Source: Nocardiopsis gilva YIM 90087
GTDB taxonomy: Bacteria; Actinomycetota; Actinomycetes; Streptosporangiales; Streptosporangiaceae
NCBI RefSeq assembly: GCF_002263495.1
Contig: NZ_CP022753.1
Span: 3,348,001-3,412,000 of the forward strand
DNA: 64,000 nt
Direction: 5' to 3'
Notes under the pieces: generated by a model
What the model was told of the DNA's origin: nothing
Databases searched by the model: none
What the model saw: only the letters and a program-made list of their open reading frames with translations
Translations under genes and position numbers: made by a program
Shown here: positions 16,402 to 24,479 of the stretch, piece by piece
Position numbering within the stretch: the first letter of the stretch is position 1
Layout: each line of letters begins with the position of its first letter

Positions 16402-16761
16402 GGTGGCAACGGTATCGCGAACCGGAAGGAGTCCCGGTTCTCCGTGATCGCCGCGGGCGGCACGGGAACCGGCGCGATCGCGGCGGACGCCCAAGACCCC
16501 GGGGCGTTCCGGAACGGCACGACCGCTGCGGTGGAGATCGCGGTGGGCGCGCTGCCAGAGCGGCACTACGTTCACGGCTGACTGTCCCCGCGAACCGACC
16601 TGGAGGTCGAACGCGACGCGACGTCCCTCGGCGATGGCCTCCAAGCCTCGGGAGACGCACGAGGAGTCGAAGCGGAGGGAGGGGAGGTCGCCGTCCGGGA
16701 TGATGTATCCGAACCCCGTGTCAGCGTCGAACGATTCGACCGTGCCCGGGCGCTTGTCCAT
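15694..16761 (-). CDS. Cold-shock-like domain read in frame into the DtxR regulator
   Basis: A well-formed ribosome site (GGGAGG, 9 bases before the ATG at 16761) starts a cold-shock domain of about 68 residues: GTVESFDADTGFGYIIPDG and RRVAFDLQVGSRGQSAVNVVPL. No stop codon intervenes before the DtxR coding sequence, so the frame continues through about 52 Arg/Gly-rich residues of weak coding quality into the regulator (355 residues in all). Either a genuine CSD-DtxR fusion is made, or a short CSD protein has lost its stop and the DtxR is made from 16401. The linker composition makes a real folded joint unlikely; both products may exist. Confidence 0.5.
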   Translation of the reverse strand: MDKRPGTVESFDADTGFGYIIPDGDLPSLRFDSSCVSRGLEAIAEGRRVAFDLQVGSRGQSAVNVVPLWQRAHRDLHRSGRAVPERPGVLGVRRDRAGSRAARGDHGEPGLLPVRDTVATMGNASDRPSTSVEDYVKVIYDLQERGSGPVTISGMAERLSVSNSSVSGMLRKLSELGLVDHQRYGHVRLTDTGTKAALAVLRRHRLLETYLVEELGYSWDEVHDEAEELEHVVSDKFVDRIAEHLGNPLVDPHGDPIPTRDGQIVERDTHLLSQAEAGTIGVIVRVNDTDPDLLRYLADQRIGIGMRIEVVERQPFGGSLLIRIGAPGEQRDQALGLVAAEALWIAPEPENASGS

Positions 16762-16963
16762 GAGCTGTCGCCTCCCTACCGGGAACTTCGTTACATAACG
16801 TTTCTATTAACTTACCCGGAGTATCGGCGCTATGGTCGGCGAAAGGCTGGTTCGGTCGATATCTGCACCTTCTCCCGGTGGTGTGGCGGCCGAGCGTGAG
16901 CGAGCCCACGACGCCTCCGGGTCATCTCCGCAGGCCACGGACCCCAGGGCGGAAGGTCTGCGC

Positions 16964-16985
16964 TATAATTCGTACATAGGTTCGA
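16964..16985 (+). promoter_or_regulatory. dnaE2 promoter with LexA SOS box
   Basis: A perfect TATAAT (16964-16969) is followed at once by TCGTACATAGGTTCGA (16970-16985). The latter matches the actinobacterial LexA site TCGAAC-N4-GTTCGA with one changed base. LexA here would block transcription until DNA damage. The start codon of dnaE2 is about 70 bases downstream. Confidence 0.75.
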
Positions 16986-17053
16986 TATAGGCCCGTCTTC
17001 CCCAGGTGCGCCTCACGCACCTCCGGCCACAGCACCAACCTCGGGGGGAGACA

Positions 17054-20000
17054 TTGACGGACGCTTTCACCCACCTCAACGTGGCGTCGTCGGCGTCCAT
17101 GCGGTACGGGACGGCCCACCCGCCCGCGCTGGTCGAGCGCGCGGCCGAGCTGGGCATGGACATGCTCGCGCTCACCGACCGCGACGGCGTCTACGGCGCC
17201 GTCAAACACGTGCGCGCCTGCGAGCGGGCCGGATTCCGGCCCATCCTCGGTGCCGACCTCGCTGTCGCCGCCCCCGAAGGCGGCCGCGTCACCGTTCTGG
17301 CCCGGGGGAAGCGCGGCTGGGCCTCGCTGTGCCGACTCATCACCGCCGCGCACGCCGCCGGAGCACGCGGCGTCCCGGCGATCACCCTCGACGCCGTCGC
17401 TGAGCACGCCGAGGGGCTGGTCGTACTGCTCGGCCCCGGCTCCGATGTCGGCCTGGCCGCGGGCGACCGCCACCTGCAGCGGGCGCGCCGCCTGCTCGAC
17501 CGCTGGCGGGAGACCGCCGAGGTGGCCGTCGAGCTGGTCGACCACTACGACCCCGGCCGACACGCGCAGGCCACCGCGCTCCTGCGGCTGGCCACAGAGA
17601 CCCGCACCCTGGCGGTGCTCAGCAACGCCGTCCGCTACCCCCGCGCCACCGACGCCGACGTCGCCCACGTCCTGGACGAGGTCCACCGCCGACAGCCCGG
17701 CGGTGGCGGTGCTCCTGTCCCGGCCGTCTCCCAGGCCTACCTGAAGAGCAGCGAGGAAATGGCCGAGGTCGCCGAGCGGATCTGCGGCCCCGACCGCACC
17801 GTGGCGCGGCGCCTGCTCGCCCACACCCGCGCACTGGCCGCCTCCTGCGCCCTGGCCCCCGAGACCGACCTGGGCCTGGACCGCCCCCACCTGCCGGAGT
17901 TCCCCGACGCGCGCGACCGGTTGTGGCGGGCCTGCGGCGAGGGCCTGACCCGGCTCGGCCTCCACCGCGACCAGCGGGCCCGCGCGCGCCTCGCCCGCGA
18001 ACTGGAGATCATCGAGCACAAGGGCTTCTCCTCCTACTTCCTCACCGTCGCCGACATCGCCGACAGGATCCGCGCCCGGGGCATCCGCTGCTCCATTCGC
18101 GGTTCCGGGGCGGGAAGCCTGGTCAACCACCTCATCGGGATTTCCGCCGTCGACCCGCTGGCCCACGGACTGCTGATGGAGCGGTTCCTCACCGAGAGCC
18201 GCAGCGGGCTGCCCGACATCGACCTCGACGTGGAGTCGGCCCGGCGCCTGGACGCCTACGACGCGATCTTCGACGCCTACCCGGACGCCGCCTGCGTGTC
18301 GATGATGGAGACCTACCGCGCCCGCAGCGCCATTCGCGACGTCGGAGCGGTCATGGGGGTCCCACCCCACGAGGTCGACCGGCTGGCCAAGATGTTCCCG
18401 CACATCCGCGCCCGACAGATCCGCGCGGCCTGCGCGGACCTCCCCGAACTGCGCAGCGGAGGGCTGAGCGGCCCCTCCTCGGCCGCACTGTTCCAGATGG
18501 CCGAACGCCTCGACGGGCTCCCCCGCCACACCGCCCTGCACCCCTGCGGGATCGTCATCTCCAACTCCTCCCTGCGCGACCGCACCCCGCTGGAGCCCGG
18601 CAAGCTCGGTTACCACATGACCCAGTTCGACAAGAACGACGTCGAGGAGATGGGGCTGATCAAACTCGACGTCATCGGGGTGCGAATGCAGTCGGCGATG
18701 ACCCACGCGCTGTCCGAGATCCGACGGACGGAGGAACAAGAGATCGACCTCGACGCGAGTGCGACGCAGCGAGCGAAGGCGTCGACGCCGATAGCCGTAG
18801 GCCCGAACGCGTCGGCGGTGCAGCGAGTGAGGAGTACGAGCGCGAAGGGGGGCACTGACGCGAGTGCGACGCAGCGAGCGAAGGCGTCGACGCCGATAGC
18901 CGTAGGCCCGAACGCGTCGGCGGTGCAGCGAGTGAGGAGCGCGAGCGCGAGCGCGACGAACAGCAACACCACTATCAAGGTTCCGGCGGACGACCCCGCC
19001 ACCTACGCGATGATCCGCGACTCCCGCACGCTCGGCTGCTTCCAGATCGAGTCCCCGGGACAGCGCGAACTCGTCAGCCGCCTCCAACCGGCTGACCTGG
19101 GCGACCTCATTATCGATATCTCCCTGTTCCGACCGGGTCCGGTGAACAGCGACATGATCACGCCCTACATCGCCATCCGCGACGGCGAGCAGGAGCCGGA
19201 GTTCCCCTCCCCCGCGCTGTCCGACGTACTCGCCGAGACCGGCGGCGTGGTCATCTTCCACGAGCAGGTGATCAACGTTCTGCACGCGATGACCGGCTGT
19301 GGGCTGGACCAGGCCGAGGCGATGCGCCGCCAGCTGGGCACCGACGCGGGTAAGGAGGAAGTGCGCAAGATCTTCACCGGCATGGCCCAGGAATGCGGCC
19401 ACGCCGAGGACGTCGTGGAGCGGGTGTGGGAGATCATCGCCGCCTTCGGCGCGTTCGGGTTCTGCAAGGCTCACGCCGCAGCGTTCGCGCTGCCCACCTA
19501 CCAGTCGGCGTGGCTGAAGCGGTACTACCCGGCGGCGTTCTACGCGGGTGTGCTCACCCACGAGCCCGGGATGTACCCGCGCCGCGCGATTCTGGACGAC
19601 GCCCGCCGCTTCGGGGTTCCCATCCTCGGGGTCGACGTCAACGCCTCCGACCGCGAGTGGCGGGTCGAGCGCACAGCGGACGGGGCGTGGGCGATCCGCG
19701 CGGCGCTGTCCGACGTCAAGGGCATCACCGACGCCGAGATCGACGCGATCGTGTCAGGGCGCCCCTACCTCTCACTGCCGGACTTCGCGAACCGGGCCCG
19801 GCCCTCCCGCGACGTGCTGGACCGGCTGGTGCGGGTGGGAGCCTTCGACGCGCTGTACCACGTCGGCGCTGACGGGGGTGTGAGCAGGAGGGACCTGCTG
19901 CTGCAGGCTGGCGCGGTGGAGCGTGCCGGACGCAGGACGCTGGGCGGCGGGCAGCTGCCGATCGGCCTGGTGGAGGAGACGCGCACTGGGGAGCTGCCGG

Positions 20001-20620
20001 AGATGACCATGGCGGAAGAGGTCCAGACGGAGCTGGAGGTCCTGGGCTACGACGCCTCCTGCCACCTGCTCTGCTGCTACACCGACCTGATCGCCGAACT
20101 CGTCTCCCACCACGGCGCGGTACGCGCCCACGACCTGCACCGGGCGCGGCCGGGGGAAGAGGTCCTCGTCCTGGGAGTGAAGGTGGCCACCCAGACCCCG
20201 GCGGTGCGCTCAGGACAGCGCATCATCTTCACCACCCTGGATGATGCGACCGGCCTGGTGGACCTGACCTTCTTCGAGTCGGTCCAGGACCGCTGCGCCG
20301 CGACCGTGTTCGGCTCCTGGCTGCTGGCCGTCCGTGGCCGAATCCGCAGGGTCGGCGGCTCCGGACTGCCCACCATCAACGCGACCCACGCCTACGACCT
20401 GGACGAACTGGCCGGGATCTGGACGGAGGAAGGCCGGGAGTCCCTCCACACCCGCCTGACCGCCCCTGGGGCGGCCTCCCCCGTCACCGGTGTCGGCGGC
20501 CACCGCATCCGCTACGCCAACGGCTACGCGCTGTCCACCTACGCCGACATCTCCCCCGCGGGCGCCGACTCCGCCCCCAGAAAATTGTGGCATGCCAGTC
20601 CAGGAAGTTCCGGCAGGTGA
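17054..20620 (+). CDS. dnaE2: Error-prone DNA polymerase III alpha subunit (DnaE2/ImuC-like)
   Basis: This C-family polymerase of 1188 residues is read from TTG at 17054 with GGGGGGAG 5 bases upstream; a GTG at 17006 has no ribosome site. The order is PHP domain (FTHLNVASSASMRYGTAHP), palm with catalytic Asp in PDIDLD and KLDVIG, fingers, and an OB domain ending KLWHASPGSSG. The PHP HxH motif is degenerate (HLNVAS), so proofreading by this domain is improbable. The SOS box upstream supports a translesion role. No imuA/imuB genes are adjacent. An in-frame repeat insertion of about 80 residues follows the third catalytic Asp. Confidence 0.88.
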   Translation: MTDAFTHLNVASSASMRYGTAHPPALVERAAELGMDMLALTDRDGVYGAVKHVRACERAGFRPILGADLAVAAPEGGRVTVLARGKRGWASLCRLITAAHAAGARGVPAITLDAVAEHAEGLVVLLGPGSDVGLAAGDRHLQRARRLLDRWRETAEVAVELVDHYDPGRHAQATALLRLATETRTLAVLSNAVRYPRATDADVAHVLDEVHRRQPGGGGAPVPAVSQAYLKSSEEMAEVAERICGPDRTVARRLLAHTRALAASCALAPETDLGLDRPHLPEFPDARDRLWRACGEGLTRLGLHRDQRARARLARELEIIEHKGFSSYFLTVADIADRIRARGIRCSIRGSGAGSLVNHLIGISAVDPLAHGLLMERFLTESRSGLPDIDLDVESARRLDAYDAIFDAYPDAACVSMMETYRARSAIRDVGAVMGVPPHEVDRLAKMFPHIRARQIRAACADLPELRSGGLSGPSSAALFQMAERLDGLPRHTALHPCGIVISNSSLRDRTPLEPGKLGYHMTQFDKNDVEEMGLIKLDVIGVRMQSAMTHALSEIRRTEEQEIDLDASATQRAKASTPIAVGPNASAVQRVRSTSAKGGTDASATQRAKASTPIAVGPNASAVQRVRSASASATNSNTTIKVPADDPATYAMIRDSRTLGCFQIESPGQRELVSRLQPADLGDLIIDISLFRPGPVNSDMITPYIAIRDGEQEPEFPSPALSDVLAETGGVVIFHEQVINVLHAMTGCGLDQAEAMRRQLGTDAGKEEVRKIFTGMAQECGHAEDVVERVWEIIAAFGAFGFCKAHAAAFALPTYQSAWLKRYYPAAFYAGVLTHEPGMYPRRAILDDARRFGVPILGVDVNASDREWRVERTADGAWAIRAALSDVKGITDAEIDAIVSGRPYLSLPDFANRARPSRDVLDRLVRVGAFDALYHVGADGGVSRRDLLLQAGAVERAGRRTLGGGQLPIGLVEETRTGELPEMTMAEEVQTELEVLGYDASCHLLCCYTDLIAELVSHHGAVRAHDLHRARPGEEVLVLGVKVATQTPAVRSGQRIIFTTLDDATGLVDLTFFESVQDRCAATVFGSWLLAVRGRIRRVGGSGLPTINATHAYDLDELAGIWTEEGRESLHTRLTAPGAASPVTGVGGHRIRYANGYALSTYADISPAGADSAPRKLWHASPGSSGR
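18752..18939 (+). repeat. Tandem 83-bp repeat in dnaE2
   Basis: Two identical 83-base copies (18752-18834 and 18857-18939) are offset by 105 bases, i.e. exactly 35 codons, and are separated by a 22-base spacer. They encode DASATQRAKASTPIAVGPNA and then SAVQRVRS in each copy. They lie between EEQEIDLD and PADDPATY, a stretch that is short in related polymerases. The insertion keeps the frame and is low in complexity. Confidence 0.9.
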
Positions 20621-20804
20621 AAACCGACAGTTCTCAGTGCAACGCAGAAATCGTCTTAGCCACCACCTGCCTGGGATATCCGACCGTCCACCAGGCCAAA
20701 TATCCTCATGCCCGACCTTTTCCCTTCCCGCCAAGCTGCTCCAGCCTGGAGCGATCTCACCAAAAGTGCTCCTGGCTAGATGGTCGTTCCCTAGCCTTCC
20801 TGCC
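20621..20804. other. Short intergenic region after dnaE2
   Basis: This stretch has lower GC than its neighbours and no gene or clear hairpin. It presumably holds the promoter of the interrupted gene that begins at 20805. Confidence 0.4.
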
Positions 20805-20966
20805 GTGCCTTCTCCCCTTCACGACACACTCAACGAACTCTTCCGGGACCGCCCCTCCCTGGCCGTGGAGCTCATTCGCGAGCTGGACGATGTCGACCTG
20901 CCAGAGGGACTTCCAGTTCAGCTGGGGGACAACAACCTCAACGATCGCCCCTCAAAGGACGGCGGG
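20805..20966 (+). pseudogene. 5' fragment of an Rpn/PD-(D/E)XK-like gene cut by IS30
   Basis: From the GTG at 20805 the frame reads VPSPLHDTLNELFRDRPSLA and continues VELIRELDDVDLPEG to NLNDRPSKD, the usual N-terminus of a widespread actinobacterial protein of the Rpn/putative transposase nuclease type. It then enters the IS left end and stops. The missing C-terminal part resumes after the element at 22189. The gene is inactivated; its host function is unknown. Confidence 0.7.
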
Positions 20967-22188
20967 CTCAAATGATCAGTGCACCACTCCATCGGTGATC
21001 ATGTCGTGGTGGAGGTTCAGGTGCGTGACTACGGGTTCTCGGCGGTCCAGCAGGAGGAAATCTGGCGACGGTGGAGGGACGGCGAGTCCTTCAACGTCAT
21101 GGGGCGTGCCCTCGGCGCCCCAATGCACCACGTCCGCAGGTTTCTCGCGCAGACCGGCGGCGTGCGGCAGATCCAACGGAGGCGCTCAGGCCGGCACCTG
21201 ACGCACGCGGATCGTGAGGAGATCTCGCGCGGCATCGCAGCCGCTGAATCCGCCCGGCGCATCGCTGGCCGCCTGGGCCGCGCACCGTCGACCGTCTCAC
21301 GCGAGATCGCACGCAATGGCGGCCGGAACCGCTACCGGGCCACGACTGCGGACCAGGAGGCGTACCAGCGCGCCCGGCGGCCGAAGGCGACCAGGCTCGC
21401 TTCCCTGCCCGTCCTGCGGGCCCTGGTCGAGGAGAAGCTCGCGCTGAGCTGGTCACCGGAGCAGATCTCCGGCTGGCTGGATCACCGCTTCCCCGGCAAT
21501 CCTGCAATGCGTATCTCGCACGAGGCGATCTACCTGTCGCTCTACGACCCGCGCCGCCGCCAGGCCATCAATCGGAAGCTGACGCAACGGCTGCGGACCG
21601 CACGTCCGATGCGCCGGCCGAAGAAGGCCCGACGCCCCTCTGGGAGAGGCATCATCCGAGACATGGTCTCCATCAGCGAGCGCCCGGCGGAGGTCGAAGA
21701 TCGTGCTGTTCCCGGTCACTGGGAGGGTGACCTGGTCATGGGCACGCGGCCGTCGGCCATTGCCACTCTCGTCGAGCGCACCAGCCGGTATACGGCGCTG
21801 GTCGCCCTGCCGGACGGGATCAAGGCGGAACAGGTCACCCCGCACCTGACGAGCCGCTTGCTCAGCATCCCTGTCCAGATGCGGCGAACGCTGACATGGG
21901 ACCGCGGCAGGGAGATGGCCGAGCACCGGGCCATCACGATGACCACAGGAACGCCGATCTACCTCTGCAAGCCCCGCAGCCCATGGCAGCGCGGCACTAA
22001 CGAGAACACCAACCGGCTTCTTCGCCAGTACCTGCCCAAGCGAGCGGACCTCCGCACGTTCAGCCAGGACGACCTGGACGCCATCGCTGCCGAGCTGAAC
22101 GACCGTCCTCGCAAGGTCCACGGCTACCGGACTCCATCAGAGGTCTACGCTGAACTCCTGAAGAGCGGTGATGCATTGATCCCTTGAG
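20967..22188 (+). mobile_element. IS30-family insertion sequence
   Basis: The outer ends form an inverted repeat: left CTCAAATGATCAGTGCACCA against right (reversed) CTCAAGGGATCAATGCATCA, with 17 of 21 positions matching. The element is about 1.22 kb and holds one complete transposase gene. Exact outer bases and the target duplication could not be fixed: the left flank ends GGCGGG and the right flank begins TGCGCC. The intact ends and transposase suggest a recent or still active copy. Confidence 0.85.
20979..22187 (+). CDS. IS30-family transposase
   Basis: This 402-residue protein has an N-terminal helix-turn-helix (LTHADREEISRGIAAAESAR; APSTVSREIARNGG) and the DDE catalytic domain: Asp in GHWEGDLVMG, Asp in TWDRGREM and Glu in GTNENTNRLLRQYLPK. 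The terminal part YRTPSEVYAELL is typical of the family. The coding region occupies nearly the whole element. The likely start is the GTG at 20979, inside the left inverted repeat; a later GTG at 21006 is possible. The reading frame is undamaged. Confidence 0.92.
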   Translation: MHHSIGDHVVVEVQVRDYGFSAVQQEEIWRRWRDGESFNVMGRALGAPMHHVRRFLAQTGGVRQIQRRRSGRHLTHADREEISRGIAAAESARRIAGRLGRAPSTVSREIARNGGRNRYRATTADQEAYQRARRPKATRLASLPVLRALVEEKLALSWSPEQISGWLDHRFPGNPAMRISHEAIYLSLYDPRRRQAINRKLTQRLRTARPMRRPKKARRPSGRGIIRDMVSISERPAEVEDRAVPGHWEGDLVMGTRPSAIATLVERTSRYTALVALPDGIKAEQVTPHLTSRLLSIPVQMRRTLTWDRGREMAEHRAITMTTGTPIYLCKPRSPWQRGTNENTNRLLRQYLPKRADLRTFSQDDLDAIAAELNDRPRKVHGYRTPSEVYAELLKSGDALIP

Positions 22189-22919
22189 TGCGCCAACGTT
22201 TCCCTGACACCGTCGTCCTCGTCGGCCCGGTGCACCAGCCGCTCCACGCGATCGTCGTGGAGATTCAGCAGGAGAAGTCCGAGTCCAAGCTCAGACAGTT
22301 GCCCAGGTACGCCGCCGCGCTGTGGTTGTTCCTGCAGTGTCCGGCCTCGGTCCTCGTCGTGTGCCCCACGCAAACGGCCGCTGAGGAGTACGCCAAACCG
22401 ATACCGACGACACTTCCCGGCTACGTGCTCCAGTCCGTAGTGGTCGGACCCGATGACATACCCGTGCTCACCGATGCCGAGGCGGTCATCGCCGACCCAC
22501 AGCTCGCGGTCATGGGGATCATGGCCCATGGCGCGCAGCGCCGGGTAGTGGAAGCCTTTGCTGCCGGGATCCGAAAGATGGATCCCGAGGTAGCTCCCCG
22601 ATACTATGAGTACGCCTACCGCACAGCTGCGCGATCAGCGCGGCGGCTTCTGGAGGAGATCATGTCCTCGACGTCATGGCCCGTCTACAGCCCCTTCGCT
22701 CGGGAGCACTTCGGCCGAGGTAAGGAAGAGGGGCGAACGGAGGAAGCCACCAGGCTCCTTCTGCGGACGTTGGAGGTCCGGGCGATCAATATCTCTGACG
22801 AGATCCGCGACCGCATTACGACCTGCACTGACCTTGAACAGATCGAGACATGGCTGGATCGTGCCCTCATAGTTGAACGTGCTGACGACATCTTCGTCCC
22901 GGAAGAACCTCAGCTGTAA
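22189..22919 (+). pseudogene. 3' fragment of the Rpn/PD-(D/E)XK-like gene
   Basis: The frame resumes as RFPDTVVLVGPVHQPLHAIV and continues VEIQQEKSESKLRQLPRYAA, LFLQCPASVLVVCP and a C-terminal EEGRTEEATRLLLRTLEVR. These are the core strands (VVEIQ-x-K) of a PD-(D/E)XK-like nuclease and its usual helical tail. It continues the 20805 fragment. The IS splits one gene of roughly 290 residues. A GTG overlapping the IS end at 22188 could still produce the C-terminal part alone. Confidence 0.7.
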
Positions 22920-22945
22920 GGCGCCTGAGGCAGGCCGTATCCCGG

Positions 22946-23296
22946 GTGCTCGCGTCGATGAAGGAGGCCGACTCCTTCCCAGCTCGGCGCCATGTCCATA
23001 CTGGGTACGTGGTGGATGAGAAGCCGAGACTTGAGATCGAGTACTGCGTCCAGTGCCGCTGGCTGACGCGAGCGGCGTGGATGGCGCAGGAGTTGCTGAC
23101 GACGTTCGAGACCGAACTGGGTGAGGTTGCGCTCGTGCCCGGCACGGGTGGCGTCTTCGAGGTGCGGCTGAACGGAGAAGCCGTCTGGTCGCGCAAGAGT
23201 GACGCCGCCTTCACCGACGCCGCCGAGTTGAAGCGGTTGATCCGCGACCGGATCGCGCCCGGGCGGCCGCTCGGGCATTCGGATCAGTCGTCCTGA
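22946..23296 (+). CDS. SelT/SelW/SelH (Rdx)-type redox protein
   Basis: The conserved part RLEIEYCVQCRWLTRAAWMAQELL carries the C-x-x-C redox motif of the Rdx family (Cys-containing relative of selenoproteins W and T), followed by EVALVPGTGGVFEVRLNG and the C-terminal LKRLIRDRIAPGRPLGH. A thioredoxin-like oxidoreductase role is likely but not proven. The family is usually about 95 residues, so the GTG at 23009 may be the true start instead of 22946. It follows the interrupted gene by 26 bases. Confidence 0.75.
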   Translation: MLASMKEADSFPARRHVHTGYVVDEKPRLEIEYCVQCRWLTRAAWMAQELLTTFETELGEVALVPGTGGVFEVRLNGEAVWSRKSDAAFTDAAELKRLIRDRIAPGRPLGHSDQSS

Positions 23297-23381
23297 CGTT
23301 GCCGGGCCCGCCTTCCTTCGTTCTCGAATGGTGGGCGGGCGCCCATAACCGGTCTCCTTCGGCCCTGGCAGACTCTCCGGC

Positions 23382-24002
23382 ATGACGGGATCAGGGTTCG
23401 ACGCGGTCCTCTGCGATATCGACGGGGTGCTGCGGTTGTGGGACCCCGACCACATGGGAGCGCTGGATCGGCAGCACGGCTTGACCGAAGGGACGCTGGC
23501 CGGAGCGGCGTTCGCACCGCACCGGATCACGCCCGCCATCACGGGGCAGACCACCGACGCGCAGTGGCGTACGGGCGTGGCCGATGACCTCGCGGAGGCT
23601 TGCGGTTCCCGCAGCCGCGCTGAGGCGATGGTGCGGCAGTGGGCGGCGGTGATGCCGCAGGTCGATCCCGAGGTGCTGCGCACACTGGCTGCGGTCCGCG
23701 AGCGGGCACGCGTCGTGCTGGTCTCCAACGCCACGACGCGGCTGGAGGAGGAACTGGACCAGCTCGGTCTGTCCGACATGGCGGACGCGGTGGTCAACTC
23801 CTCCCGGCTGGGCGTCGCCAAACCCGACCCCGCCGTGTACCGGGCCGCCGCTGATGCGGCCGGGGCGTCGGTCCAACGCTGCCTGTTCGTCGATGACGCC
23901 GCAGCCAATGTGGCGGCGGCCCGCAGGCTTGGCATGGCGGGCCTGCACTACACCGGGTTTCCGGGGCTGCGTGACGTGCTCGCCCCTCTCCTCCGTGGCT
24001 GA
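23382..24002 (+). CDS. HAD-family hydrolase
   Basis: This 206-residue protein has the four HAD motifs: CDIDGVL (nucleophile Asp), VLVSNATT (Thr/Ser), the Lys in LGVAKPDPAVY and the acidic FVDDAAAN. It is a phosphatase-like hydrolase of the GPH/dehalogenase subclass with a small helical cap, probably acting on a small phosphorylated metabolite. It reads downstream of the Rdx gene and is likely a separate unit. The substrate is unknown. Confidence 0.85.
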   Translation: MTGSGFDAVLCDIDGVLRLWDPDHMGALDRQHGLTEGTLAGAAFAPHRITPAITGQTTDAQWRTGVADDLAEACGSRSRAEAMVRQWAAVMPQVDPEVLRTLAAVRERARVVLVSNATTRLEEELDQLGLSDMADAVVNSSRLGVAKPDPAVYRAAADAAGASVQRCLFVDDAAANVAAARRLGMAGLHYTGFPGLRDVLAPLLRG

Positions 24003-24035
24003 CAAAGGCGAGGCGACGTCGACCACTGCGGCGGC

Positions 24036-24283
24036 TCAGCCGCCAGGTCGGGGCGGAGGGATCGGCCGTTCGAGGAGCGCGGCGCCCAGTGGTGTGAGGG
24101 TATGCAGGACGCGGCTGCCGACACGCTGGCTGTGAACCAGGCCCGCCGCCACCCCTCGAACGCCACACCGCCCTGTCGACCGCCGAGCATGTGCAGGCTG
24201 AGAACGATCTCCCAGGCCGGGTCAGGCCCCTCGGCCATGGTGGTGCGGGCCAGATCTTCGGCCGTGAAGTGAATCCGCAACAT
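24036..24283 (-). pseudogene. Decayed ArsR-type regulator gene
   Basis: The frame starts MLRIHFTAEDLARTTMAEGP and DPAWEIVLSLHML, the N-terminus of a long (about 330-residue) actinobacterial ArsR-type regulator. After GGVAFEGWRR it breaks; in another frame AAGLVHSQRVGSRVLHTLTP LGAALL then gives the wing and end of the same family. A large internal deletion with a frameshift has removed the middle. No functional product is expected. Confidence 0.65.
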
Positions 24284-24303
24284 TGCGTCTCTGGTCCTGC
24301 ACT

Positions 24304-24341
24304 CTGTGCATATGGTCTCTGACCTCCGAGTTTATGCACAG
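24304..24341. promoter_or_regulatory. Inverted repeat upstream of the decayed ArsR gene
   Basis: CTGTGCATA and TATGCACAG are perfect 9-bp arms separated by 20 bases, 21-58 bases upstream of the dead start codon at 24283. This looks like the operator of the lost regulator; it may now serve nothing. Confidence 0.4.
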
Positions 24342-24479
24342 GGTAGTGGCGGGCACACAGCTATGTCCGATCTTGGCCTGTCTTGGCCAAATGTGAGGTT
24401 TTCTCAACCCTCTGTCGGGCCCGCTGCGCACGGGGCACGACCAGGGTGAATGGGGATGACGTCCGACTTCCGCTGGGAC

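Noticed and set aside
18752-18939. CRISPR-like repeat
   Set aside because: Only two 83-bp copies, coding and in frame; no spacers or cas genes.
16922-19561. Very long open frame antisense to dnaE2
   Set aside because: It mirrors the codon bias of dnaE2 in high-GC DNA; composition (Gly/Arg/His/Val-rich) fits no protein and dnaE2 motifs are unequivocal.
20962-22192. 3-bp GCG target duplication of the IS30 element
   Set aside because: GCG occurs near both ends but would make the ends asymmetric and the rejoined gene out of frame, so it is not supported.
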